Below are positions 1-11,679 of a stretch of DNA of 64,000 nucleotides, one piece after another. The stretch comes from Symbiodinium natans (taxonomy: Eukaryota; Sar; Dinophyceae; Suessiales; Symbiodiniaceae). The translations under genes were made by a program, and so were the position numbers. The stretch spans positions 62,001 through 126,000 of the forward strand of contig CAJNDS010002386.1 in NCBI GenBank assembly GCA_905221605.1, written 5' to 3'. Numbering within the stretch: the first letter of the stretch is position 1; each line of letters begins with the position of its first letter. A model generated the notes under the pieces. That model was not told where the DNA came from. It made no database searches and worked only from the letters and a program-made list of their open reading frames with translations.

Positions 1-3000
1 GCATTTTTCTAAATGGCATTCGGACTGTTGCTGTGGTGATTAGAAAGAATTCAGTAGCCACAGCGAGAAGAGGTAGTACCTAAAGATGAGGTGGAGAAAC
101 ATATGGTGAGTGTCTTCAACAAACTCGAGACGATCCTCAGCCCGAATCGAACGTTTCCTCACCCGAATCCATTCGCTCCTCCTGATGACCCCCTGGAATT
201 CATGAAGTTGCTAGATGCAAAACCCAGAAACCATCCACTTCTACTTCCCTCAAATCAAGAGCGAAGCCTTTTGTTCTACGCTGCAACAGCCTCGTGGCCG
301 CTGTGAGTCTGGCCAGGGTCCGGATGACCAAATCACGCTTTCTTCGAGAACCAACTCTAGCAGAACGCTGAACAAAATTCATATCTATATACCAGAAGCA
401 AGCTATGACCTGCAGAGGTGGGAAATTTGCACAGTAAACAGTCAACAGCACATAGCACCGGCTTTACAGCGGATGGACTGAGTCACTGCATCATGAATCA
501 TGGTAAGAAAACTCTCAGAATTGGGTTTGGTTGCTTAGCTCTTTGCTGTGCGTTCCATCCCCGTTTTTGCTGTTTTTTGCGTCTCGGGAGTTTGCCCTCG
601 GCACGTTCGACCAAAACCAAAAAAAAAACCAAGACTGCTCGAGGGAAAGACGAAGCAACGGAGTTTGCAAGCAGCCCCAAAGCCAAGAACCGAACAACCA
701 AACCTCCAGGGAGAATCTCAGAATTCGTTTTGGGCTGAAGGTTTTTGATTGCTAAAGGACAGCTATTGGGACAACCGATGGTCAATTGAGCTTCGTTGCC
801 CGAAATATTGCTGTCGTTGTTATTGTACTTCCGAGAATATAGCTAGCCCCATCAAAAAACAACTAGCCTGTCGAAGAGAGGTGTTCAAGGATTATAACTA
901 GCCCGAAAAAAATGAAAAACTCGCCTCGGTTCTACTAGTCGTTTCTGTTGGCGCATCGTTTGTCTCAGTAGCTGTCCTTCGGTTCAGCCTCTTCCATTTC
1001 AAAGCCATTTCAAGGTTTACCTCCAACTATGTCAACCGAATTATCCGAACTATTTGCATTTCAACTTCGGGGACTGTAAATTCAGGACCTGTTTAAGTAG
1101 AAGCTTTTTCGGAAGTAAAAGTGACTCCGAGTATACTGTCCAACCAAGTTCACATGTTCAAAAAATTTAACATGGGGAACCAATGTCTAACTAGTAGCGG
1201 TATAATCCTATACGTTCCTCTAAAAACGAGGTCGTCGCTTAAAATTTCCAGCCCTTGTTATAATTCAACGATTGTAGCTAGCCCTAATTTCTAAACAAAA
1301 GGCTACCTGCCGCTAGCCCCCATTACAATGGTTATTGTTGTTGGCACATCGGTTGTCCCAGTCGCTGTCTGTCCTCCAATATCTTCCAAGCTAGCCAATT
1401 TCCTTTGCAAAAGCGGACGTCCGTGATACGTACTAAGCTACTTATACGATTAGCCGATAGCCGGCAGCTTAATCAAAAACACGGAAATTGCAAGCTCCTA
1501 TTTATTCTCTTTCGATATTCCCGGCCTTTTACACGAATCATAGTTTACATCAATTGTTACACTTTTCAGAAAGGACGCTGTGGAAGCTTGTTTCTGAGAA
1601 CCCCTCATCACTTTGCATCGAAAACATAAATCTTCAAGATCAACTCCCAAACAGACAAGCGTCCACAGCGTCGCCCTCCCCAGCTCTTGAACTTGGGGCG
1701 AATGCGTAGCTAGTACAAGGCATAACCCTGAAAATTCTCTTCGGGTTCTAAAGAAACATCTCTAATCAAAATTCATGTTAGTTCAATTAAGCATGGCTTC
1801 CATTTTTTTTGGGCCTACGCTCCATTACTTGACAGCTGGAAACTGCTGCACCCCTCCGGAGAAAAACTGAGCATATATGCTTTTTTATATGTATATTTCT
1901 TCTAGCGAGAGCAGATGGGCTCCCAACAGGTCTGTGGAAAGTGAATGGCACATCAACGATGAGGGCTGTGCACCAGTGAAACAAGTCCAACATCTTTCAA
2001 TACTCAATGACCTTCTAACCATCAGGATAGGAACTCTGTTTAAAAATAAAATGTTTTTCACCACACTTCCCCCAAGCAAAGATGACGAGATTAGAGTACC
2101 TCGAGAGGCCAGAGGCCTGCGAAAGTGTCCAGTGTATTTTTCCAATGGAGCAAACGGTCCTTCACGGTCTATTGCTGCTGAATCTCCACCATATATGTAT
2201 AGTAGAGATAGATATATGCGTACATGTATGTGTATGTATGTCTGTATGTGCGCATGTATTCGTTTACAATCTAAACATACCATGTATATGACAGTACATG
2301 CTTCTTACTCAAGGCGCTTGACAAGTCTCCAAGGATTTGGTCAAACAGTTTGGCCTGAGAATGCACGAGTAAAGTAAACAGGGCGCTGGCTGACCAAAGT
2401 AGGCGGAAGCCCATACACAAGACAAACATGCTCATCCTGCTTCGGAATGTAGACACAGGTAGCAAGCCTTTGCCCACGCTTGGTGAAACTGGATGACGTT
2501 TCTGCTGTCATCTGAAGTTGGCGACAGCGTTCGAAACTTCGAGTTTTTTTCTTGAACTGTCAGTCTGATGTTTCGTATTTTCGAAGTCTTGTGAACGCCC
2601 ATGTCGGCACGCTTGAGGCGCCAGTTGGCAGGTCTCGCCATAGCCGGCATAGATGGTTTTCTGCTCCTGCGCGGGCAAGAGTTCAAGACGTGAATTGATG
2701 CGCTCTTCTCCGCACTTGCTTCACAACGGGCTTGATTGTATGAGTCTTTGGTGGTGACGGCTAAGGCCCGCGCTAGCAGAAGCCAACGATGTCCATGTGA
2801 GACTCGTAGAAAGATCTCCTCTCCCCTGGGTCGCTGCATACATACAAACCCATGTGTTGCTTCACGCTAACTGCAGATCCTGACGTGTGCTTGGACTTCA
2901 CAAGCTTGCGAAACTCTACGCCCAAGGAACGATTAAGTCAAACGTTGCTTCTAAATCAAGTGAAGCGGTGGCAGCTGATACAGCTGTGACATCACGATGG

Positions 3001-5130
3001 CCGGGAATGCGGGCGTTCCTGTGGCTTTCACAAGGGCCACTGCAAACTTGCGGCGTCTCTGTTGAGAATCAAGGAAGCCCTCACAATAAATGAAGTATGT
3101 AAATCACTTCGACTGTGTGCTGCCTCCCGGCCCGAAGACCGCTTTCACTCTGCAAAGAATTGCTGGTTCCCTGCTCTCCAGCTTCCGTGCGGGCAGGAAA
3201 GAAATCGCCTTTCGACACTGGAATGATTCTGATTCCTGCATGGTCAGCTTGCACATCGGTCCTACCAAAGGATTAATTCTAGGTTGGTTTGGAGTGGCTT
3301 GGCTAGAAGGATCCTTGGACCAAAAGCTATGTGAGCATCTGCAGCTGCAAGCAGGTTCCATCGATGAGCGATTCGCTGACATCTGTGTCGATGAAGGCAG
3401 ATCACTCAGGCAAGCCGGTCGAAGGGCCGTGGAACTGAAGAGCTTGAGTCTGCAGCCCATACCACACAATGACATAAACACTAACAAGCCACTGCCACGA
3501 TTCATTATTCCGTTGTTTCGACTTGCTAGCACTTGTTTGGGGATTCCGGTCGATTCAGAAGGAGCCATCAAGAGACCTTCAATGTGCTACAAGCAGCAAC
3601 CACGACTTTTGTCAAAACATTGATTCAGATGTACCAGCGACAGTGCCGAATCTTAGTCTCAACCAAGCTCGTACAACCAAACTTCCGAGCCCATCGTTCC
3701 CTGCTTCACCTGCAACTGCGATCTTGCGGTCGCAGCAAGCAAGTATGGCGACAAGAACTGTTAAAGACAAAGGCGGCTGTCCATGCGTTGACGAGGGGCA
3801 TTGTCGTCTTTTATGTTGGTCACCACTTAAACTGATGCGAATGTGTTTTCCTAGCAAACGCCTGCAAACACAGCCGCCCTTGCTGAACCGCAGGCATCAT
3901 GCCCGCTGAAAATTGCTACGTACATGGCAGAAGAAAGACAGCTATGCAGGAACTTGCTGTACATCGAGCACAGCAAGTTGACAGTCTTAGGGTCTAGTGA
4001 CGAAGAGAAAATTCACATGACTCAGAGCATGTTCACGTTGCCAACGGTGCCAGCAAGCTGGGAATTTTTCGCAACGTGCAACGCAACTGGCCTGGGCGCA
4101 GCTCCATCTAAGAAGAAGGCAGCCATTTAGCAAGCCCTACGTTCTGCATGTTCTGGATGCCAGTCGCAGCGAATGTGACGTATTGTCAGTGTACTCACAT
4201 GAAGGGCCGAGGTCAACTCCATTCTTGGAACCAGCTTTTTCTCTTACGGTCATCTGCATGTTCATTTTCTTGGCACCGCCTATGCCGTTGCAGCCAAGGG
4301 CACTGATTCAGTCCTGATTGGCTCTCTAGTCCTCATACACCTCTGGCATGGCACTCTCAAGGAGTCGCACCTGCAGAGGTCGGATGAGAATGTCGGAGGG
4401 TAGATGCACACAAGGCCCTTTGCAAACAGTATGGGTTGTGCAAAGGCAACTGGCAACTGGTGTCTACAGTAGCTAGTACCTCGGTGCAGCACCACCAGGT
4501 TTGCAAGTTGATTCTTGCTTGAGGCGAAACGCAAGACACATGTTTTCAGCTGGATGCGGCAAATCGCGGCACGTCATGTTGCCACTCGCCAAGGGCTTCG
4601 GTCCGACTGTAACAATACACGCTTGCTAATCAAATCTGACTGACCGGCCTGGCCCTACAATTTGGGCCTGGAAGTGGCTGCTGCTACTCATTCGCCTCAT
4701 CTGAGCACGGCCGTTGTGCAAGCACCCCTTCCACCTCACGACTCAGGTGCAAATCACCCTCCGCTGTCTCCGTTTGTGGCCGTCATGTACGCTCAGAAGC
4801 CAAAGCCAAGTAATTCTGCAAGCTTGATCCATTGAGTCCTGGAGTGCATGATCTGAAAGAGGACTGATCTGAACAAGACTGTCGTGCTGTCGGGTGTGCC
4901 AGAAGAAGCCTCGTGACAGTCAGGAGCATTTGGAGCGCATCGTAGGAATAAGGAGCCGATCAACGGCTCTGTCAATGACCAGAGGAGCTGGAAACAGAGC
5001 ATTTACCTCCAACATAACCTGACAGCACTGATGCGAAGTCGAACAGATTTGGCTTGAAAGCAGAAAAGCCAAGGTTGACATCAACCGAAACCAGAAAAAG
5101 GAAATACAAACGGACCTTTCATTGCAGCGT
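1..5130. other. Gene-poor stretch
   Basis: No reading frame here resembles a known family or carries convincing splice signals. The first 1.9 kb is poorer in GC than the rest and repeatedly shows the short motif TAGCCC; it contains the repeat copies annotated separately. The longest open frame, 177 codons at 3090-3623 on the plus strand, is within what chance gives in 64 kb and overlaps a 155-codon frame on the other strand. Confidence 0.6.
757..1375. repeat. Imperfect repeat in inverted and direct copies
   Basis: A motif around ATCGGTTGTCCCA followed by GCTGTC occurs three times. At 1345-1375 and 950-985 it is on the plus strand; at about 757-790 it is on the minus strand (TGGGACAACCGATGG read forward). 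The outer copies, 1345-1375 and 757-790, are inverted relative to each other about 570 bp apart, as terminal inverted repeats of a small non-autonomous transposon would be. The plus copies also share flanking text (TGTTGGCGCATCG versus TGTTGGCACATCG). No open frame between them looks like a transposase. Confidence 0.4.
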
Positions 5131-5139
5131 ACACCATGA

Positions 5140-7763
5140 TTGTAGGCAAAACCTGGCAAAACCAGGGCAAATCGCGAAAGTCCTTCCGAATAGTACGGCG
5201 CAGCCTGTTCAAAGCCGGGCCGATGTGCCAGACTCCTCTGGTCCATTAAGGACGCCGAGACTCTGAAGAAGCATGCCTCGGCTGCAGAGCGGATTGAGGC
5301 AGCTGGCAAGGGACCCTCAAGCTTATTCCCCGACACAACCTTACACAGTATATACCTACGTCAAGTAGCGCCAATGTCCCTATACACCCAAGTAGTCCCA
5401 ATGTAGCCCCCTAAGCTCCCTTATAAGGGTCCCTCGTTTAGCCCCTTGACGAGCTGATGTGGCCAGGAGCCAACGCAGCTGCCCAACAGGTACGCACACG
5501 TTTGGGTTGGGAGAGGATGGATCGTGTTTGGGAGGGTGGGGGGAAGGTGGACAGCTGTGTACCGGTGTAGCTGTTAACAAGAGGTTTGAAACCAATGTCC
5601 ATCTAAGGGGACTGCCTCAACACTCAACTATCAGCGGTCGAGGATACGCAAACTACATGAAATACATTGGAACGCATTAACGATGTCTTGTCGCAACCAA
5701 ACAAAATTCAAGCCTGTGGCATAGTGGAGCAGTCCCCCGAGCGACCAGAGCCAGTCAGAAGAGTCATCTGCCATGGTAGCCAGATTCATCCCTGGCTGGG
5801 CAACCACCGGAAATCGTTTTTGATTTGAACAAATTGGGGCCGGGCCACTGCCCCCCCGAGACGGCCCAATGGCTCGAATGCAATGGAACACTGAACATCC
5901 TCCCGTTCCAAACAAGGGTAGTCCTTGCGAAAGTGAAAAAACAGCACGTCATATCCATAGTGTAGACTGCCAACTGCCAAGAGCCAACCCATTCAACACC
6001 CAAAGCCCAGTAAAGACCTGTGCAAGATGCAATGGGTGTGTCTTCAGAACAAGCCAAATTACCCAAAATCCAGTCTGCCTGCCCAGAATAGCACCTCCCC
6101 AGCGTAGTTCGGGTGGCGGCTGAAACTCCAAGGGCCCTCGCAACAGATGGCTGGGCAACCTTGGTGTCAAGCTCCCCAACAGCGATCGGATCAAGGTTGC
6201 CGAATGCCGAACTCTTAGCTACCGACCGACTAAAGCAAACCTTGGAGCACTTCGGCAAGGTTCTGGTTCTGGGTTTGAAGTCGCCCCAAAACCCGAACAT
6301 GCCCAAAAAGATGCTGCCCCACCTAACGACATGCTTTTGCTACGGCCCGACACATGGCCTTGGCCGAGAAAGCATACAGACATCCGCGTCATCGACAAAG
6401 GCACGCAACGGTGCCAGGATGCTATTGGAAGCCAAAAAGGAGGTGTTTCTGGGGGGAGAAGGGGGGGGGGGGTAGGGGGTACCGGAGTGCGGCTTCAACA
6501 AAAGCACGCTGATGCCAAACGGGCAGCCATGGATCCCGACGTACGGCCCGTTTACTTGATGGCCAGTTGTGTGCCCAAAAGTACACCCCGCTCCGCCTGA
6601 GAAAGCATGTAAGTTGAAGTCTAAGTAGGTTTATGTCCTAATCTTCTTTTCAGCCCCGGAGACAGACAGTAATGTTGCATTCGCTGGGCCGAACCCTCAC
6701 GCAGTGCGCCATGACTTGCACCAACGGAAAGCTCAAGCCGTTGTCATGCAATGGCAGCGAACCTACAGATTGAGTTGCGGTGCTAAATTCAGGATGTGGA
6801 TGATCCAAGTGCCACAAGCTACTGCGGGGAGGGCAGGGCATGGATTCTGGACCTGGGAGATCTTGAGGGTGCTGAATGGATGCCTGCCTCGCAACTTTGA
6901 GACTCGAAGGCTCGGTGGCTCGTCAAATCCACGTGCTTGCGGCGGAACTGGTGCAAGGTGCGGTCCTCAAGGCCACAGGACTCGATGAAGAATTCCAGGT
7001 AGGTTGAATCGTTTGCCGACTGGCTTGAGGGAAGAACTCTAAGGCTCCGAGCGTCTGACAGAAACTGCAAGGCGATGCCTGCCACAGAAACGCAAACGGC
7101 TAAGACGTCCAGGACGCCCAAGGCAGGTGTTGAGTCGCCTGTCCAGATCTTGTGTACAGGTCCAAGGACCCACCAAACCAGCATTGTAGGCACCAGGTGC
7201 GAGCCAAGTAGGCTCACGACAAGCCAGTATAATGGTCCACAGCTATCATGAATGCCCAGGCTCCGGGCCATCAGAGGATATCGCCAGTCCTCTGTGGAGA
7301 GTCCCTTGGTCCATCCTGGCGCAACTAAAGCCCACAACGCCATGAGTATCCATGAGTGGTCCAAAGGCTTCTCAGCTTGCCACACGACAGTCCTTCCCAA
7401 GGCCACTGCCAGCTGTACCGTGCAAACCAGCAGCCAAGGAGAGCAAGCGTGTACAAGCCACGCGCAGAAATCTGATGCAAGTTTGCTGTCATCCAGCAGA
7501 TGCTAGCGCACGATGGGAACCAACACCAGTACGGGTCATAGACGCCTGAGATCTTGCACTTTGCATCACAGCAGAGTCATAGAGCCATGAAAAAAACACC
7601 GCGACGGCAGCATCAGCCAAGCCGCTGGTGTTTCGGAAAGCCAAGGAAAAGAAGAAGACCACAAAGGTGGTACAGAGCGCGGCCAGCAAACCATCATGCC
7701 ATGGAGTCGCACAAAGTTGCAAGTGGATGGTGCCAAAGCATCCCACGGACACGAGCACATAGC
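5140..7763 (-). CDS. DUF1295 / steroid 5-alpha-reductase-like membrane protein, 7 exons
   Basis: Integral membrane enzyme of the DUF1295 (PF06966) family, related to steroid 5-alpha reductases; substrate unknown. Proposed exons: 7763-7623, 7545-7394 or 7393, 7315-7056, 6965-6888, 6136-6079, 6017 to about 5965, and roughly 5290-5140. Family blocks appear in order: the NTSGVYDPYW block is created by joining exons 1 and 2; RYSWQWPWEGWTKGLSTEDW by joining 2 and 3; then a SLLGSHLVPTMLV helix; FLSDRTLHQFRRK across 3 and 4; GPWSFSRHPNYAGEVLFWAG (the family's RHPNYFGE hallmark) in exon 5; and SLMDQRSLAHRPGF in exon 7. Phases agree at each internal junction I could place. Introns 1 and 2 are both 77 nt. 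Donors are GC, GA, GA, GC, GC. The first exon begins after an acceptor, so the start codon lies upstream and was not found. The ends of exon 6 and of the last exon are uncertain. Confidence 0.8.
6137..6887 (-). other. 751-nt intron flanked by an 8-bp direct repeat
   Basis: This is intron 4 of the DUF1295-type gene. The exon 4 end and the intron 3' end both read TTGCGAGG, so the splice could slide within the repeat. Such repeats look like target-site duplications of introner-like elements. The intron carries a plus-strand G run at about 6461-6475. It also contains a minus-strand frame with LW and HP that resembles the RHPNY block by chance and was not used. Confidence 0.55.
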
Positions 7764-7769
7764 CTGGAA

Positions 7770-9523
7770 GCTGACAATAGCTGACATGCTTAACCCAACA
7801 GACTCCTTGTACTGGATTGTTGCAGATCCGGTTGCAGATCCTAAGGTCCTAAGAGGTTTGCAAGAGACTGGGCTGAACACTCTGCTCTTCTAGACGCCCC
7901 ACCAATCCGAATGGCGACTCGGAAAGATTGGAGGATGCTGACAACAATAAAACCACCGGTATGGTCGACAACTTCCCTCGCAAAGACGCAGGTCCAGCAG
8001 GCCCCGGCCGGCACACGCCCAGTCGAGGGAAATCTCTCTTCCCGGCCCATTGCCAAGAACGGCGTTTAAGCCCAGAACCTTCCTCGAAGGATTCGGAACC
8101 CCGACTCCCTCGAAGCCAGGAAGTTCGGTCAGTTAGGTGAACATCCTTTCTCCGTGTCCCCACTTGCATCACCTGCTGAAAGCTGGAAGTCTACACACTG
8201 TCTGCTGTAAGCCACGGCCACGGCGACGTGATGAACGTGAATCTACCCGGGGCCTGAAGGCTTGTGCTTGGAGTTTGGGGCTGGGCCACGGAGGGCCCTA
8301 GTCAGTGCGAGGCTCGTTTGCAAGAGGCCTTGTGGCATGTTAAAGTCTCGTCCGAATACGTATTGAATATCGACACCGGTGTGTTTTGATCTTGACCACC
8401 TCCCAATGATTGCTGAGTGCTTGCAATCCTCCAGTGGGCTATGCTTCAAGTTATGCTGCTGCGCTACAACTCATGATGAGAGCTGACGGAAGAAGTGCTC
8501 AGGCCGTCCCTGGCCTCCATCTCGGGCGCCATCTGACAAACAAGTTTAGATCCAGGGATATGATCGTTCCTATGACATGTTGGCAGCGCGCCAATGCCAT
8601 TGCACAAGTTCGGCGGGTCAGGAGCATCTTTCTAAATGAGAAAGAGCAAGGCCCCCGCCTTGTGGATGTCCATGCCACAAGGTGCAGCAATGCCGGCATT
8701 CATGTCCATATAGCCGCCTGCGGCTCAAGTGGAACGCACATGACAGCTGCTACCACAACTGCAATGGATGGCGCAGGGTTCAAGGGCTAAGGTCATGAGA
8801 AAAGTTGGAGCAGCTGAACTCCCTTCTTGGGCCTCAAAGCTTCTGAGCAGAGGACCCTGCGCTGTGTTGCCCTGCCAACCTGCCTATATGGCTTTTGCCA
8901 GACTTGACGTGTAGTGGTCTCATGAGTTTGCCGATTCCCGCGCTGCGTTGGGCTCACCGACACCGAGAACCCAGTTGCTCGACAATGCATTGAACAACTT
9001 GACAACATGAGTTCATGTACAGCTCGTTGCAATCGGCGCCATACACAAAGCCGAAGCGCGTAGCGCGTATGAACTCAACTGCACATCCGGAAGTCAGAGA
9101 GCCTTTACCCGGCATGGAGCTGTGGGATAATATACCTGAATATACCTATTCCTGACACACTGGGCCTGCCTTGGAGCTAGGCAGCAGAGAGCATTGGGAA
9201 GTTGCGATGCCATGCGACACTGAGACTGGACAGCTTGGGCCCCGCCTCTTTTCTGGGGAACCTGTTGTGGCACCGGAACTGGCATGAAGACGCAAGGAAC
9301 CTTGGAAGTCTTCAGGAAAACTTCAGCATACTTCAGCATACTTCAGCATTCGTCCGAGTTTTGGATCGGCTTGCAAACCTTAACGGCCTAGCTATGACCA
9401 CACTGCATCTGCCCATCTCAGATCCCATCAGCTCAGCTACGCGCAGCCGTAGGCTTTGACAAGAAAAAGTAGCTGGGGGCAACAACTTTGGCAGCAAACA
9501 CCGTTTATCGGTGGCTATTTCTG
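7770..9523. other. Intergenic, nothing firm
   Basis: It should hold the missing 5' exon(s) of the DUF1295-type gene on the minus strand, but no exon could be placed. A 126-codon plus-strand frame at 8410-8790 shows no family resemblance. A threefold 10-bp repeat (ACTTCAGCAT) sits at 9320-9350. Confidence 0.5.
9320..9350. repeat. 10-bp tandem repeat, three copies
   Basis: The unit ACTTCAGCAT occurs three times in a row, with the last copy running into unrelated sequence. Confidence 0.8.
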
Positions 9524-9759
9524 TCAGGTAACTTGCAGAGCTTGCACGCCTGGCACAGCCTGCACGCCCTGCACGGCCTGCACGCCTTGCATGGCCTGGA
9601 CCGTTTGCACACCCTGAACGGCCGGCACAGCCTGACCGGCTGGCACAGCCTGAACGGCCGGGACGGCCTGAACGGCCGGCACGGCCTGAACGGCCGGCAC
9701 AGCCTGAACTGTTGGCATTGCCTGCACCATGACCATCTGCTGCATGTCACCCCGAACTC
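9524..9759 (-). CDS. Terminal exon of a VQA/VPA repeat protein
   Basis: Read on the minus strand, a polypyrimidine stretch and TTCCAG acceptor lead into a frame that runs 77 codons to TGA. It begins with VRGDMQQMVMVQAMPTV, then repeats VQA and VPA in threes (for example VQAVPAVQAVPAVQAVPA), ending GVQALQVT. The protein repeat mirrors the 9-bp DNA repeat annotated here. A stop-free frame also exists on the other strand because the repeat has few stop triplets, so coding direction rests on the acceptor site and the Met/Gln-rich lead-in. The upstream exon was not found. The function is unknown; low-complexity hydrophobic repeats like this may form an extended or self-associating segment. Confidence 0.4.
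9537..9726. repeat. 9-bp minisatellite with 18-bp higher-order unit
   Basis: Units of the form CACGCCTGG or AACGGCCGG alternate with CACAGCCTG. In the 3' half they pair into an 18-bp unit (AACGGCCGGCACAGCCTG, five to six copies). The length is a multiple of three, so it can expand within a coding exon without a frameshift. Confidence 0.85.
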
Positions 9760-10179
9760 CTGGAACAGCAGACAGCGTATGGATATAGGACATCATTGCA
9801 ATGCACAGCATGGCACCCTGTGAAACATGTGGCATTCGTGAAAACTGGCTCAAACTGATGGAGTCCTGCGTTCAGCTGGACGCCGGGTAGCTGGTCAACC
9901 TGTCAAGGGCGCCAGGCAGACTGTAACGACTTGTCTAAGAAGCGTCTCAGACTCAACATCTCACTTTCCATCAAGAGATGGGTTCATTTGACTTACTCAC
10001 CACACCGCCCGACACACCAGGCGCTGCCCACTCCCGAGCGCCTGCTGAATGATCATGCCTCCGCTTGTCTGCCTCGACCACCTCAAGCAGAAAGTCGAGA
10101 CAACCATGGACGAAACGTTTTCGAGGGAGTTGGATCAGTTGGGTGAGGCAGCACCAGCGCAGTACTCTAACAAGTACGC

Positions 10180-11660
10180 CAAGTGATCTCCCCATACGCT
10201 CCCAGAATGGGTCTCCCACATGTTTGGAGACGCAGCCGGCATTTGCAGCGGCCCAGCAGCGGTCATGGGCACTGCCTGCATGAACGGCAAGCATCAGCTT
10301 GCATGTCTCAGCTGCGCACCGGAGATTCCCACAAAAGGCTCGGCCCGGGCCCTCATCTCGTTGCGAATCATTGACGAACCTAAGGGAAAGGCGTCTTGAT
10401 TCATTTCTTGAAAGCCTGTCAGACAATCAAATTGAATTAAGGTCGAGGCCCATCATCATTGCTCCGCGGTTCATCGCCACCTTGCAGCCCATGTGCGGCA
10501 ACCCGACAAGTTGACACGGTAACGTTGACGCTAAAGGCTCGGAGGCATGAGAGTGTCGCAACAGCTGGGCTACTGCATCCGATTCTACCAGTACGGAGCC
10601 GAAGGCGCTCTGTCCGCTATGTCCTAAGCCCCACTGCCCCGACGAAGCGTGTGCACGCGACTTTTTCTCGAAGCCTCGCTTGCTTTACAAGGCAAGCTTA
10701 CCATCTTCGACACGTGGTGAGTAAGGCAACAAAGGAGGTTGAGAGAAAGAAATGAAGACTGCCACTCGCACTCCGCGCCTGCATACCTTCCCACGACGTG
10801 TCGAAGCCTGAGGATCGACCCTGCTTCATGACATCATACTCCATGATCACATCAGAGAAGCTGGTGCTGTTGTCGAGCCGTCTGCCGCCAATTTGTCGGA
10901 CAGGCGGGGTGCCTTCCCGCTCTACTTCGCCGGGCCGTGTGAAGGGATGCATGGCAATGACATCGTGAGCCCAATCGCAGAGCTGCTGCTGGTCCTCGAA
11001 CATCTGGAGGTATTCAAACGGCAGCCGCGCTCGCATCGCCAAACTGGAGTCCAAGATCGCTTCCCTCAACTGACGTGCTTGCGCACCAAACTCTGCACAC
11101 TCTGTCCAAAGCTCGATGCAGTCGCCTTCAGGGATTAGGACTCTCAGCAGCTTTCCAGTGGACCCAAGGTGAACCTCGTGCTTCCAATCTGCGTTGCAGC
11201 CGAAGCACATCATCCCCGCCACGTAAGTCAGGAGTGTCGACAGGCAGCGGGCGTGGCCTGCCTTGGGGTCAAGGAGCCTCTCGTACTTTTGAATGGCCGA
11301 CCAGAACTGCTCGCGGTCCCGCTCACCATCGTCACTGTTAAATTTCGGGTCTCTCTGCACTTCGAGGGTTGACAGCTGCGACTGCCTAATCCGCGTGATC
11401 TTGCTCTTGAAAATCTGCCTCCAGTATGCAAAGTACAACGCCTGCTCATGTTCCAAGCTTCCCTGGCAACAGTTCTTTTGGCCATTGAAAGCTGGACAAA
11501 GTCTCAGTTCTTCCGACAACTCAGGAAACTCACGGAAGGATCTCGCACGGACATCGGCGCTGAACCAATGCTGCTCGAACAGCGGATTCCGGCAGGCATG
11601 AATGTCCTCAGCACAGGCTAAGGAGAGCAGCGCGCCGGACATGTGCCACTTTGGGCCCAT
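10180..11660 (-). CDS. Cys-rich conserved protist-type protein, two exons seen
   Basis: The first exon (about 11660-10787) is the longest non-repetitive frame in the window, over 290 codons, far beyond chance. It contains spaced cysteines (NCCQGSLEHEQ near residue 55, a GMMCFGC block, a CIELWTECAEFG block) and an LCDWAHDVIAMHPF block. I associate this pattern with uncharacterised proteins common in dinoflagellates and other protists, but that is recollection, not a search. It ends TGGGAAG, with a GT donor (GTATGC) in phase 1. Exon 2 (10275-10180) begins after GCAG in the matching phase and adds AHDRCWAAANAGCVSKHVGD, another Cys pair, ending at a GC donor. The frame opens at an ATG at 11660 but also stays open upstream, so the true start is uncertain. 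An extracellular or lumenal, disulfide-bonded domain is likely. The C-terminal exons were not placed. Confidence 0.7.
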
Positions 11661-11679
11661 CTGAGTCAACAGGAGATAC

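Noticed and set aside
3090-3623. 177-codon plus-strand frame
   Set aside because: Length is within chance for 64 kb, it overlaps a minus frame of 155 codons, and no motif or splice site supports it.
5764-6306. 180-codon minus frame
   Set aside because: It crosses exon 5 and 6 of the DUF1295-type gene in the wrong frame; the RHPNYAGE motif is in a different frame.
6780-6830. SLWHLDHPHPEF resembling the RHPNY block
   Set aside because: It needs a one-codon gap and has a stop before it; the true block was found at 6136-6079.
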